A stretch of DNA of 64,000 nucleotides from CBDCVN01 sp965223045. Its GTDB lineage: Bacteria > Deinococcota > Deinococci > Deinococcales > Trueperaceae. The notes beneath the pieces were generated by a model that was not told where the DNA came from, did no database searches, and worked only from the letters and a program-made list of their open reading frames with translations. The stretch covers positions 2,046,001 to 2,110,000 of the forward strand of contig CBDCVN010000013.1 in assembly GCA_965223045.1 (NCBI GenBank), written 5' to 3'. Position 1 is the stretch's first letter. Each line of letters starts with the position of its first letter. The translations under genes and the position numbers were made by a program. Of the stretch, positions 44,785 through 53,390 are shown one piece after another.

Positions 44785-45438
44785 CTAATAGTCTTTAAGG
44801 TGTAAAAACCATCGTGCAAAAGCAACACCAAAAAGAAAACCTCCTATATGTGCCCACCATGCCACATTGCTTACACCACCGGGGGTTACTATGCCTGTAA
44901 CTGCCTCAATAACTTGCATACCAACCCAAATACCTAAATAAAGCCAAGCAGGTAACCATATTATAAAAACAGGAGCTATATATGTTTGTACTTTATGGTG
45001 TGGGAAGGTAATAAAATAAGCTCCTAGAACTGCACTAATAGCACCCGATGCCCCTACCATAGGTATAGAAGAACCAGTTGAGAAAATACCGTGGCACAAA
45101 GCTGCAAAAACACCACCTAGCAGGTAGAAAATCGCGAACATTGTGTGCCCCATGCGCTCCTCTATGTTATCAGCAAAAATCCATAGAAAAACCATGTTGC
45201 CTAAGATGTGCATAAGGCCACCATGCAAAAACATGCTAGTGATAAGGTCAGAAATACTTGGCAGAGGATTGTCAAAGAAAAGTTGAGGTATAAAACCATA
45301 GCTGTCAATTACTTGAATCGTTTCTATCTGGGGCAATAACCCAAAAGTGTAGATATAAATTAATATATTTAAGGCTATAAGGAACCACATTACTACTGCA
45401 GGTTTATTTTTAGGATTATCATCTCTTAAAGGGAACAT
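44785..45438 (-). CDS. Rhomboid family intramembrane serine protease
   Basis: 217 residues with six hydrophobic segments. The catalytic serine motif is MVGASGAISAVLGAYF, the His is in WWAHIGGFLFGVAFARW, and HGGLMHILGNMVFLWIFADNIEERMGH is the conserved second helix/loop. The start MFPLRDDNP is typical of bacterial rhomboids. It cleaves transmembrane substrates within the bilayer; the substrate is unknown. The next gene downstream is across the repeat pair. It follows the beta-helix protein by 21 bases, so the two are probably co-transcribed. Confidence 0.94.
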   Translation of the reverse strand: MFPLRDDNPKNKPAVVMWFLIALNILIYIYTFGLLPQIETIQVIDSYGFIPQLFFDNPLPSISDLITSMFLHGGLMHILGNMVFLWIFADNIEERMGHTMFAIFYLLGGVFAALCHGIFSTGSSIPMVGASGAISAVLGAYFITFPHHKVQTYIAPVFIIWLPAWLYLGIWVGMQVIEAVTGIVTPGGVSNVAWWAHIGGFLFGVAFARWFLHLKDY

Positions 45439-45459
45439 AAATTTTCTACCTTAGGGAAA

Positions 45460-46125
45460 TTAACTTTTTACCACTACTTCTAGAGACTGTCTTAATTTAA
45501 CTACACTATCAGCAGGATATACACCACGTAGCATAGCACAATTATAAACCATAGTGCGTGGGCCTATTATTGTGCCCGGAGCAAGTACAGAGTTACAACC
45601 TACAAAAACGCTATCACCAACAGCAGCACTAAATTTGCGCAGGCCTGTGTCTTCTCCTGCAACCTTTACATTTTTGCCAAAAGCAGCAAGGTTAGCTAGT
45701 TTAACCCCTGCACCCAGATTAGAATTAGAGCCTATAATAGCATCTCCTACATAATTAAAATGGGGAGCCTGAGCAGCATTTAAGAGTAGGGCATGTTTTA
45801 CCTCGCTACTATGACCAACTTTAGCTTTACTAGCTAGGATTACACCTCCACGAATATAAGCACCATGACCTACCTCTGCCCCTTCGGCAATCCAAGCAGG
45901 TCCCTCTACTAAAGCATGAGATTTAATCTTTGCTCCTGCTGCCAGGTAAACTTTACCACTTACTACTGCAGTAGGGTGTATTTCACCCTTTAAGTTATTT
46001 TCTACCTTGGATAAAAATTCATCCAAGTTACTAAGGATTTGCCAAGGTTTCTCGACTTTTAAAATAGGGTGTAAAAACTTGTCTACACAAGAAATATCAA
46101 AAAGCGCTTGTGTTGTAATATTCAT
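45460..46125 (-). CDS. Left-handed beta-helix acyl/nucleotidyl-transferase-like protein
   Basis: 221 residues with hexapeptide-repeat text (IHPTAVVSGKVYLAAGAKIKSHALVEG, AEVGHGAYIRGGVILASKAKVGHSSEVKHA) and a long loop NAAQAPHFNYVGDAIIGSNSNLGAGVKLAN. That loop is the GlmU/sugar-phosphate nucleotidyltransferase C-terminal signature (PHFNYVGDS-like). There is no N-terminal nucleotidyltransferase domain. Proteins of this type act as acetyltransferases or N-acetylglucosamine-1-phosphate-related enzymes; the donor is not predictable here. It is encoded just upstream of the rhomboid gene. Confidence 0.87.
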   Translation of the reverse strand: MNITTQALFDISCVDKFLHPILKVEKPWQILSNLDEFLSKVENNLKGEIHPTAVVSGKVYLAAGAKIKSHALVEGPAWIAEGAEVGHGAYIRGGVILASKAKVGHSSEVKHALLLNAAQAPHFNYVGDAIIGSNSNLGAGVKLANLAAFGKNVKVAGEDTGLRKFSAAVGDSVFVGCNSVLAPGTIIGPRTMVYNCAMLRGVYPADSVVKLRQSLEVVVKS

Positions 46126-46341
46126 CTTTCAGGAGCTTAACAGGTTGAAATTGGAGAAAGCAAGTTTTCTAAGAAACATAGTTGTATAATAGAGTCGTCT
46201 CTAAATAAGACTTTGAGTACGATAGAGACACCTCAAAGGTTGTGAGTTGCTTGTGTTTATAATGATTTCTGTTGTTCATTTAGCAGGTCTAAAGCAATTT
46301 GCCTAAATAAGTGACAGGTCTAATGCACAGTTAATCTAAGG

Positions 46342-46905
46342 ATGTGTTTTATAGTGTTAGCAAAAACATTAACAATTAAAATTAAGTTAGGGATATTGTT
46401 CATTTTCTCTTTATTTGTTTATCAAGCATCAGCCACGACCTATCGTGCTATGAGCTTAGAGGATATACTTAATAGTACCGAGATAGCTTTTCACGGAGTA
46501 GTTAGCAGTGTTGAAGTAGAAGCTCGAGCCAACGAACCATGGACCATTGTAACTTTTGAAGTCAAGCAATCTTTACTAGGAAGTGTAGGAGAAAGCATAG
46601 ACTTGGCTTTTTATGGTGGAGTGTTGGATGATGTGGTGCTTGATGTAACAGGAATACCTAAATTTGCCTCAGAAGAAGAGGTCATAGTACTTGCTTATAG
46701 AGGTGATTATTACTCTCCCATAATAGGTTTTTCACAAGGCCTGTGGAAGTTTGGAAGCAGGGGCTTTGAAAATGATAATAGAGAGCTTCTAGGATTAAAT
46801 GAAGAGGGTAAACTCATTCTAGGACAGGAAAGTGCAGGTACAGAAGAAATTTTAGCAGCATTTACAGAAGTTTTACAAGAAGGGAGTGCTCAGAATGAGA
46901 ATTAG
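46342..46905 (+). CDS. Secreted hypothetical protein, 187 aa
   Basis: The N-terminus (about residues 1-31) is a signal peptide: basic KTLTIKIK, hydrophobic LGILFIFSLFVYQ, then ASAT. The mature part starts YRAMSLEDILNSTEIAFHGVV and contains TIVTFEVKQSLLGSVGESIDLAFYGG and EEVIVLAYRGDYYSPIIGFSQGLWKF. I recall similar exported beta proteins of unknown function in Deinococcota, but no named domain. Its end overlaps the next gene by 20 bases, so they are translationally coupled and probably act together outside the cell. Confidence 0.72.
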   Translation: MCFIVLAKTLTIKIKLGILFIFSLFVYQASATTYRAMSLEDILNSTEIAFHGVVSSVEVEARANEPWTIVTFEVKQSLLGSVGESIDLAFYGGVLDDVVLDVTGIPKFASEEEVIVLAYRGDYYSPIIGFSQGLWKFGSRGFENDNRELLGLNEEGKLILGQESAGTEEILAAFTEVLQEGSAQNEN

Positions 46906-48190
46906 AAGTCAAAGACTAGTTAGCCAGTTATTGCCTAGTTTCAATTGCCTGCTTCTCCTACTTACTTTTTTTACCTTTGCTCTCGACTATACTGTCGATT
47001 CTAGTGGTGGAGCATCTACGCTCGAGGAAGATATAAAAACCACCTTTGAAAAGTGGACAAGCATTGAGGGAGCCTACTTTCAAGCTAGTCTTGATGAAGA
47101 TGCTAACACCTTGATTAAATATGGTGATGCAGACCTTTTAGGACCTGACATTGTTTCACTAAGCATCTCAAAGTTTGAAAATAGTAAACGAGAAATAACA
47201 ATCGCATTCAGTGCTAACAATAGTTTACTTCCTTTTGCCCTCTTACACGAAACAGGTTCTTTAGCAGGGTTAAATATTAGTGAGAGAGGGGTAATGAATC
47301 CCGAACTATCCAGCAATTCACCTTTGGAACCTACTGATTTTGATAAACAAACATTAATTAGTTTGGCAGGATCCACTCCAGAAGATATAAATCGTGATGG
47401 TGTAGTGGATTTTTATGATCTTTTTGAGTTAAGTAAATCATTTGGTCCACAAGGAATCAATAACTCTGCAGACATTAATAAAGATGGTGAGGTAAATAGT
47501 GAGGACGTAAAACTACTAGAAGAAGTATATACTTTCTCAGCTCCATCAAGACATCCCAAGGGACAACGTCCTACTAACGAATCAATTCCTGAAGAGTCCT
47601 CGGATGAAACCCCTTATGAATCGTCTGAAGATTTACCAGATGATCTGCCAGATGATCTGCCAGATGAAGCTCCTAGTGAATTAACAGATGGGTTACTTGA
47701 AGGTACAACAGACCAATTACCTAATGAATCATCAGAGCAGCCTGCCTCTGACAATAGTACTGCTGGTAACATAACAGAGGGTAATAATGAAAATGAAAAC
47801 CAAGATGCCGAGAAGGTTGAAGATAAAGAAAACGTGCCTAGTAACCTACCCGATGAATCACCAGAGCAACCCTCTAATGATAGTCAAAGTAATACTACTA
47901 ATGGTGTAACAGAAGATATTAGTGAAGAGGATAATGGCGAGAACAAAGGTCCCAACACTGAGGGAAATACTGAGGATGAGGAAATAAAGGATGAAGTTTC
48001 TGAAGATACTGAAAACGAGGGAACAACAGAAACAGAAGAAGTACAGCTACCTGATGGAGATGATCAAGAGGAGGATTCTGAACCAAAAGTACTAATAGAT
48101 AATCCTGAAAGTGAGGAAGTGCCTGAGAGTGAAGATGATCCTCCCACAAGTGAAACAGAAGAAGGAATTTCTCAAGACTCTAACGAGTAA
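46886..48190 (+). CDS. Secreted matrixin-like protein with dockerin domain and acidic tail
   Basis: 434 residues (GTG 46886 or ATG 46895). A signal peptide (about 10-33, LLPSFNCLLLLLTFFTFAL) is followed by a region resembling an M10/matrixin-like peptidase: FALLHETGSLAGLN sits where HExGHxxGxxH is expected, and RGVMNPEL is a Met-turn-like segment. Two of the three zinc His are replaced, so it is probably not catalytic. Residues about 165-215 are a dockerin type I pair (INRDGVVDFYDLFELSKSFG, INKDGEVNSEDVKLLEE) that binds calcium. The last 200 residues are Glu/Ser/Pro/Asp low complexity with repeats (DDLPDDLPDDLPDEAP). Confidence 0.75.
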   Translation: MLRMRIRSQRLVSQLLPSFNCLLLLLTFFTFALDYTVDSSGGASTLEEDIKTTFEKWTSIEGAYFQASLDEDANTLIKYGDADLLGPDIVSLSISKFENSKREITIAFSANNSLLPFALLHETGSLAGLNISERGVMNPELSSNSPLEPTDFDKQTLISLAGSTPEDINRDGVVDFYDLFELSKSFGPQGINNSADINKDGEVNSEDVKLLEEVYTFSAPSRHPKGQRPTNESIPEESSDETPYESSEDLPDDLPDDLPDEAPSELTDGLLEGTTDQLPNESSEQPASDNSTAGNITEGNNENENQDAEKVEDKENVPSNLPDESPEQPSNDSQSNTTNGVTEDISEEDNGENKGPNTEGNTEDEEIKDEVSEDTENEGTTETEEVQLPDGDDQEEDSEPKVLIDNPESEEVPESEDDPPTSETEEGISQDSNE

Positions 48191-48286
48191 GTGATTATTT
48201 ATGGGCTGGAGTCCATACGAAGCTGTATAATTCTAAAATTAACTCAGGTCAGGCATGTTTAGAATACCTCTTTATGACTCAAGTCC

Positions 48287-48307
48287 TAGCTTATTTGTGA
48301 GTTATAG
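48287..48307. repeat. 21-bp direct repeat, left of the SARP regulator
   Basis: TAGCTTATTTGTGAGTTATAG occurs here, adjacent to the stop of the SARP gene, and again identically at 51550-51570. The two copies bracket the regulator gene and a hairpin repeat. Confidence 0.8.
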
Positions 48308-51250
48308 TTAGAACCCCAGTCCCAGCAACTTCTTTAATCTCTTGTGCTCTACTTCAGGAAACCCCGTCATATCTACCTTCTGTAAAATATTCTTGACTCG
48401 CCATTTATACTTAGAACTGCCAAATTCTAAAACAGCTATAGATAACCTAGCTAAGGCTAAAGGAAAATCTATTACCTCTAAATAAGAAAGGGCCTTCTCA
48501 AAATTAGCTTCAAGCTGTTCTTTATTGCCTAATTTATGGTTCAGCATAATAACCCTTGCTAAAGCTAGAGCTTGTACTCTATTGCTCGAGCTGTTAACAA
48601 CTAACCTCTGATAGTATTTCAGGGCTTCCTGATAACGACCTAATTTTCTAAAAGCAGCTGCCAGATTAAGCTGCAAGTCATCACTATTAGGATAATTTTG
48701 TTTCACAACATAACTAACAAGCTCTATACCTTCCTCAGCTTTTCCTAAGACAATATAATTGTAAAGCAAGTTTAGTGCAGCATCAACTTGTTGTAAGGGT
48801 GCTTGTAATCTTTTAGCTGCTTGTAAGTTTTGTAAGTGTAAATCTTGAGCTTCTTCATGCTTACCAAGGGCGTCATAAAGAGCAGCATGAGTGATCTTTA
48901 AGGTTAGGTAATCGGCAGGATGTAAATCCTTAGCTATGTTGATAAGTTCCTCTTTCAATAAATCTATACCTTCTTGATACTTGCTTTGAGCATGTAAAAC
49001 AGCTATTTCTATTATGACAAGGTGTAGCCTTAAAGTATAATCATTGCTTGGAGCTAAATTTTTGGCCTGTGCTAAACACTCCTTAGCCAAGTTTAGTTTG
49101 CCATCAACATGGAGGTGCTCAGTTTTTATACCTAATACCGTTGCTAAAGCCCAAGGATCCGTTAACTGGGGCAAAAGCTTCTCCATAAGTTGTTTTACCT
49201 TGTCAGCTTGCTCTACAGATTGTAGCAAGCTTAGCAGCATAGCTTCACAACGCTGATGCCATACCCCTTCAGGAACTCTTACCAATTTGGCTTCTAGTAA
49301 AGAAATCCCTTCAAAATAAAGCCCCAAGTTTCGCATTTTTGCAGCTGCCTCAAAATAAGCTTGGGCTGCTTGCTCTACCTCTCCTGCCAAAAACCAATGC
49401 TCTGCTATCACAGTTAGCTCCACTTTAGTCAACCTAGTCTTATTGCTAAGGTGCTTTGCTACTTGTTTATGGAGAAAACCACATCTAGTTAGGCTTAAAT
49501 TTTCATATACACTCTGACGCAATAAGTCATGTACAAAATTAGTCTGACACACTATATTTGCACGTTCTAGCTCATCAAAAGCAACCAGAACTGCTGTAAT
49601 TGAAAAACCTATAAGATGACTAACATCTTCAGGTTTAAAATTCTCTTGCATAACAGCAGCTACAGACAACACTCTTTGTGCTTGTTCAGACAACGAATCC
49701 ACTCGCCTACTAATTATGCCTTTTATTGCAAGAGGCAAGTTTGGCTTAAGGTTATCAACCTGCTGAAAATCATTTTCAGCTTGACAATTACCATTTTTTA
49801 TTTGCAAAATATCTGCCTCGAAAAGACTTTTTAAAGTTTCCAACGTAAAAAAAGGATTGCCACCGGCATATTTATATAACCACTGCGCAAAATCTTGTGG
49901 CGATTTACCAACAATGCTAGTAAGCAGCTGCGTGGTATCGTTAAGTTTAAGAGGTTCTAGTAATATCAAATCAGTTAGTTTACTAGAATGCAAGTTAGCC
50001 AAGGTAGTTTCTAAAGGCCTGGTGACTTCATTTGAGCGGTAGGTGACGAACAAGCGTAGGTTTCTCTTTTGACTTAGATAAACTATTAGCTCGAGCATCG
50101 CACTATCTGCCCACTGCAAATCATCTATTTTTACCTCACCATTATCTGAGACAGCAATTAAATAACGTGCCCAAGCCTCTAATATCTTAACTTTAGTAAA
50201 CTTGTCAGCAGGAGGTGGCAAAATTTCTGGATTAACTTCGGGAACAAAACGAGATAGCTCATTACGATATTTACCAAGTTCTGGTATGGTTTCCAAGTGT
50301 TTATTTAAATGGTTTATCAGAGGATAGTAAGGAACGTTTTCAAGCCCCTCAGGGCATTGTAAATACATAGCATGTGAAGCAAGCTCATGCATAAGCCGGG
50401 ATTTACCTACACCGGGTTCACCAGCAATCAGTATTACCTTTGCTGTAGTTTGTTTGATGTGCTGGATTATATTATTACGACCAATACATGGTGGATTAAG
50501 TAATTTTGGTGGTAATTTACTTGTCTTAAAATGAACACTGTTAACCAACGACTGTGTATTAGTAATAATTGCAGCAAGCTCTTTGGTTTCTGCTAGAGGA
50601 GCTAAGTTTAGTTCTTTCTTTAAGCTTTTTACAAATTGCCTATAGGCTTTTAAGGCCTCTTCCCTCTCCCCTATTTGATAACTTAGACGCATAAATCTCT
50701 GGACTATATCTTCTGTTAAAGTATCATATTCCAATATTCCCTTAAGTAAATTTTGAGCTGCTTTGAGTTGTTGTTTATTTTCTAGAATTTTAGCTTGTTT
50801 TGAAGTGGCTTCGAGCCAGGAGTTGTGTAAATTATTACGCTCTAGCTCGAGCCAATTGCCAAAACTAGGAGCATTGCGTAAGTGGAACCCTTCTAGTAAT
50901 TGCCCAGTATAAAGGTTTGTAGCCTTATCCCAATTCTGACCTTTAATAGCTTTATAAAAGATCTGCACATCTGTTGGAGGCGAGAAGTAAAGTTGCTCTC
51001 CTTCAATTTTCATAAGATTGCCGCAGGGAAGTTGCTTGGCTCTTTGCAATACTTGGCGGAATTTAGTACTTGCTGTAGTAGCAGAAGTTATAGGGGTTAG
51101 TAAAGAAATTAATTTTTCTCGAGCTACCCAAGCACCCTGATAAGCCAAGTAGCAAAGCAACGCAGCATGCTTGCTACTAGAAAGTGGCTTTTCTATATTT
51201 TGATGATAAATTCTAGGTGGTCCTAGCAGCTTTAGAAGCATAGCTAACAA
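48308..51250 (-). CDS. SARP/BTAD transcriptional regulator with AAA ATPase and TPR repeats
   Basis: 980 residues. Residues about 1-90 are an OmpR-like winged helix (LLKLLGPPRIYHQ ... LLCYLAYQGAWVAREKLISLL). About 95-225 is the bacterial transcriptional activation domain (GQLLEGFHLRNAPSFGNWLELERN, EALKAYRQFVKSLKKELN). About 265-480 is an AAA/NACHT-like ATPase with Walker A IAGEPGVGKSRLMHELA and Walker B VKIDDLQWADSAML. The C-terminal half is helical TPR-type text (YLTLKITHAALYDALGKHEEAQDLHLQNLQ). Such proteins sense an unknown ligand and activate nearby genes. It could control adjacent secreted-protein genes; that is inference. Confidence 0.9.
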   Translation of the reverse strand: MLAMLLKLLGPPRIYHQNIEKPLSSSKHAALLCYLAYQGAWVAREKLISLLTPITSATTASTKFRQVLQRAKQLPCGNLMKIEGEQLYFSPPTDVQIFYKAIKGQNWDKATNLYTGQLLEGFHLRNAPSFGNWLELERNNLHNSWLEATSKQAKILENKQQLKAAQNLLKGILEYDTLTEDIVQRFMRLSYQIGEREEALKAYRQFVKSLKKELNLAPLAETKELAAIITNTQSLVNSVHFKTSKLPPKLLNPPCIGRNNIIQHIKQTTAKVILIAGEPGVGKSRLMHELASHAMYLQCPEGLENVPYYPLINHLNKHLETIPELGKYRNELSRFVPEVNPEILPPPADKFTKVKILEAWARYLIAVSDNGEVKIDDLQWADSAMLELIVYLSQKRNLRLFVTYRSNEVTRPLETTLANLHSSKLTDLILLEPLKLNDTTQLLTSIVGKSPQDFAQWLYKYAGGNPFFTLETLKSLFEADILQIKNGNCQAENDFQQVDNLKPNLPLAIKGIISRRVDSLSEQAQRVLSVAAVMQENFKPEDVSHLIGFSITAVLVAFDELERANIVCQTNFVHDLLRQSVYENLSLTRCGFLHKQVAKHLSNKTRLTKVELTVIAEHWFLAGEVEQAAQAYFEAAAKMRNLGLYFEGISLLEAKLVRVPEGVWHQRCEAMLLSLLQSVEQADKVKQLMEKLLPQLTDPWALATVLGIKTEHLHVDGKLNLAKECLAQAKNLAPSNDYTLRLHLVIIEIAVLHAQSKYQEGIDLLKEELINIAKDLHPADYLTLKITHAALYDALGKHEEAQDLHLQNLQAAKRLQAPLQQVDAALNLLYNYIVLGKAEEGIELVSYVVKQNYPNSDDLQLNLAAAFRKLGRYQEALKYYQRLVVNSSSNRVQALALARVIMLNHKLGNKEQLEANFEKALSYLEVIDFPLALARLSIAVLEFGSSKYKWRVKNILQKVDMTGFPEVEHKRLKKLLGLGF

Positions 51251-51414
51251 TTAAAATCAGGTATGTTTAAATGATAGCGGGTATGTTTATGTTCACCCAT
51301 CTTGATAAGCGCCCCTTTAGCAAATAGGTATTGTAGGTTCCTAGTAGTGATAGCTCAAGGCAACACAGTAGAGAAACACCCTGTGTGAGCATGTAATTCT
51401 CAGGAGCATGGCGA

Positions 51415-51452
51415 CGAAGAATCTCTGTAATTAACGAATTAGAGATCCTTCG
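51415..51452. repeat. Imperfect inverted repeat in the SARP upstream gap
   Basis: CGAAGAATCTCT pairs with AGAGATCCTTCG (one mismatch in 12) around a 14-base loop. It is followed by GGGCTCAGGATGACA-type text (about 51495-51510), which from general knowledge is part of a repeat found dispersed in many bacterial genomes. The rest of the 51251-51593 gap shows no gene. Confidence 0.55.
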
Positions 51453-51593
51453 CGTAGTTTACCCTCGCCTGCCCTAAGACGCAGTGAAGGGGAAGGGCTC
51501 AGGATGACATTCTTTGCGTTTATAAGGCAAGAATTTATCTGGACACCTATAGCTTATTTGTGAGTTATAGCTTAGGCTCGAATCTCGAAATTT

Positions 51594-51752
51594 CTAGTCT
51601 GGATCCACATTACTAGGCGAACTAGGATCTATACAACCATTAGGGGCACAAGGCTTAACATTTTCATTTTCGCTTGAACCTTCACTTGCTATTGCTATAG
51701 CAGTGAGCAACAAAGTACAAGCAAAGAAAATATTGAGAAACCACTTTTTCAT
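51594..51752 (-). CDS. Small secreted peptide with two cysteines, 52 aa
   Basis: A short gene with a strong AAGGAG seven bases before its ATG (51752). The product begins MKKWFLNIFFACTLLLTAIA (a clear signal peptide, cleavage near AIAIAS) and has a mature part of about 30 residues with acidic SSENENV and CAPNGC, ending in SNVDPD. Two mature Cys could form a disulfide. No family recognised. It is divergent to the MauG-type gene and lies upstream of the SARP gene on the same strand, so a role as an exported signal is possible but unproven. Confidence 0.65.
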   Translation of the reverse strand: MKKWFLNIFFACTLLLTAIAIASEGSSENENVKPCAPNGCIDPSSPSNVDPD

Positions 51753-51895
51753 AAAAATCTCCTTAAACCTTCATTGTTGAAAAATTTACTCGTCTTGTTA
51801 GTTAAATAGATGACTGAAAAAATTAACTGCTTCTTCCAAATCTTACAGCCACGTTACGCTAGCATTACGCCCTATTCCTAAAATAATTAACTGTT

Positions 51896-53311
51896 ATGAT
51901 AGATAAGCTAAAAACTTTTTCTGTACTTTTTATAGTTTTTTTAGGCATAATATTCGGGTTAATTGCCTGCGGACAGTTATCTGAGACTAGCCCAGCAACT
52001 AGCAATTTTGAAATAGAAGCTGCTAGTCTAGGAATAGATGAACAACTTGCCAAGCTACTTGCCCAAGCTGGCGTTACCCAATTTCACCCGGGCCCCAAAC
52101 AAGACCCTGCTAAAGTTGAGCTAGGTCGTTTTTTAATGTATGACAAAATATTAAGTGGCAATAAAGATATTTCTTGTGCTACTTGCCACCATTCTACCCT
52201 GTGGACAGGAGATGCTATTCCATTATCTATAGGTACAGGTGGTAAAGGCCTAGGCCCTGATAGGCAACTTGGTAAAGGTAGAGGCTATATCCCCCGTCAT
52301 GCTCCTGAAGTATTTAACCGTGGTGCCCCCGGATGGCGCACAATGTTTTGGGATAGTAAAGTAGCCTTTAACCTTAGATTAGGGTTTATTACTCCTGCTG
52401 GTGACAAATTACCTAAAGGTCTTGATAATGTAGTTGCTGCACAGGCCATGTTTCCTGTAACTTCACGTAGCGAAATGCGTGGCAATAAAGGAGATGTTGT
52501 AGTTAATGGCAACAATGAAGAGTTAAATGAGATTGCCTTAATCAAAGATGGTAACTTTACAGAAATATGGGCAGCTTTAACTAAGCGTGTAGTAGATATT
52601 CCTGAGTATAAACGTATGTTCAAAGAAGTTTACCCTAGTGTGCCTACAAGGGAAATTGGCTTTCAACATATCGCTAACTCTATTGCTGCTTTCGAAATAG
52701 ATGCTTGGACCTTTACCCAAAGTCCTTGGGATCGTTATTTAAGGGGTCAAAAAGATGCTCTTACCTTACAAGAAAAACGTGGTGCAGTGCTCTTTTATGG
52801 TGAAGCAAAGTGTTCAGAGTGCCACTCAGGCAATTTAATGACTAATCAAGAGCATCACAATGCTGGTATACCTCAGCTTGGACCTGGTAAAGGTGCTTCT
52901 GCTCCACTTGATATGGGGTTTTATCTTCGTACAGGCAAATGGAAGCACCGTTTCGCTTTTCGTACTCCACCTTTGCGAAATGTTGAGCTAACTGCACCTT
53001 ACATGCATAATGGAGCTCATGCAACTCTAGAAGAAGTAGTGCGCCATTATTCTGATGTTGAATTTGCAATTAGGAACTATGATCCTAATCACTTACCTCC
53101 TGACCTTGAGCAAATGATTCACAATGACAGAACAACTATTAATAAAGTTCTAAATACGTTAGATCCTATTGTAGCAGAGCCACTCAATTTAACTGATAGG
53201 CAAATAGGGGATCTTGTAGCTTTCTTAGAGGCCCTTACTGACCCTGCTGCTATTGATATGAGTCACATAGTGCCAAATAGTGTGCCTAGTGGGTTGCCAA
53301 TAAAGGACTAA
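51896..53311 (+). CDS. MauG/cytochrome c peroxidase-type di-haem lipoprotein
   Basis: 471 residues. A lipobox-type signal (FLGIIFGLIACGQ, lipidated Cys about 25) anchors it outside the membrane. Two haem-binding motifs are visible: CATCHH (about residue 92) and CSECHS (about 305). Family segments VELGRFLMYDKILSGNKDISCATC, HAPEVFNRG and RTPPLRNVELTAPYMHNGAHATLEEVV match bacterial di-haem peroxidase/MauG proteins, which reduce hydrogen peroxide or oxidise other substrates. It is a normal-length gene. The next gene (beta-helix/WD40) follows after a short gap in the same direction. Confidence 0.93.
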   Translation: MIDKLKTFSVLFIVFLGIIFGLIACGQLSETSPATSNFEIEAASLGIDEQLAKLLAQAGVTQFHPGPKQDPAKVELGRFLMYDKILSGNKDISCATCHHSTLWTGDAIPLSIGTGGKGLGPDRQLGKGRGYIPRHAPEVFNRGAPGWRTMFWDSKVAFNLRLGFITPAGDKLPKGLDNVVAAQAMFPVTSRSEMRGNKGDVVVNGNNEELNEIALIKDGNFTEIWAALTKRVVDIPEYKRMFKEVYPSVPTREIGFQHIANSIAAFEIDAWTFTQSPWDRYLRGQKDALTLQEKRGAVLFYGEAKCSECHSGNLMTNQEHHNAGIPQLGPGKGASAPLDMGFYLRTGKWKHRFAFRTPPLRNVELTAPYMHNGAHATLEEVVRHYSDVEFAIRNYDPNHLPPDLEQMIHNDRTTINKVLNTLDPIVAEPLNLTDRQIGDLVAFLEALTDPAAIDMSHIVPNSVPSGLPIKD

Positions 53312-53390
53312 CCAGCTAGCCAAAGCTCAATAAATCTTTTCTCACACATAATTAATAGTGAATCAGATTAATGAAAAAATGAGGTTAACA

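Noticed and set aside
46165..46190. TATAAT-like box (TTGTATAATAGAG) as a promoter for the secreted-protein gene
   Set aside because: No acceptable -35 at 16-18 bases and the distance to the ATG is over 150 bases; not supported enough to annotate.
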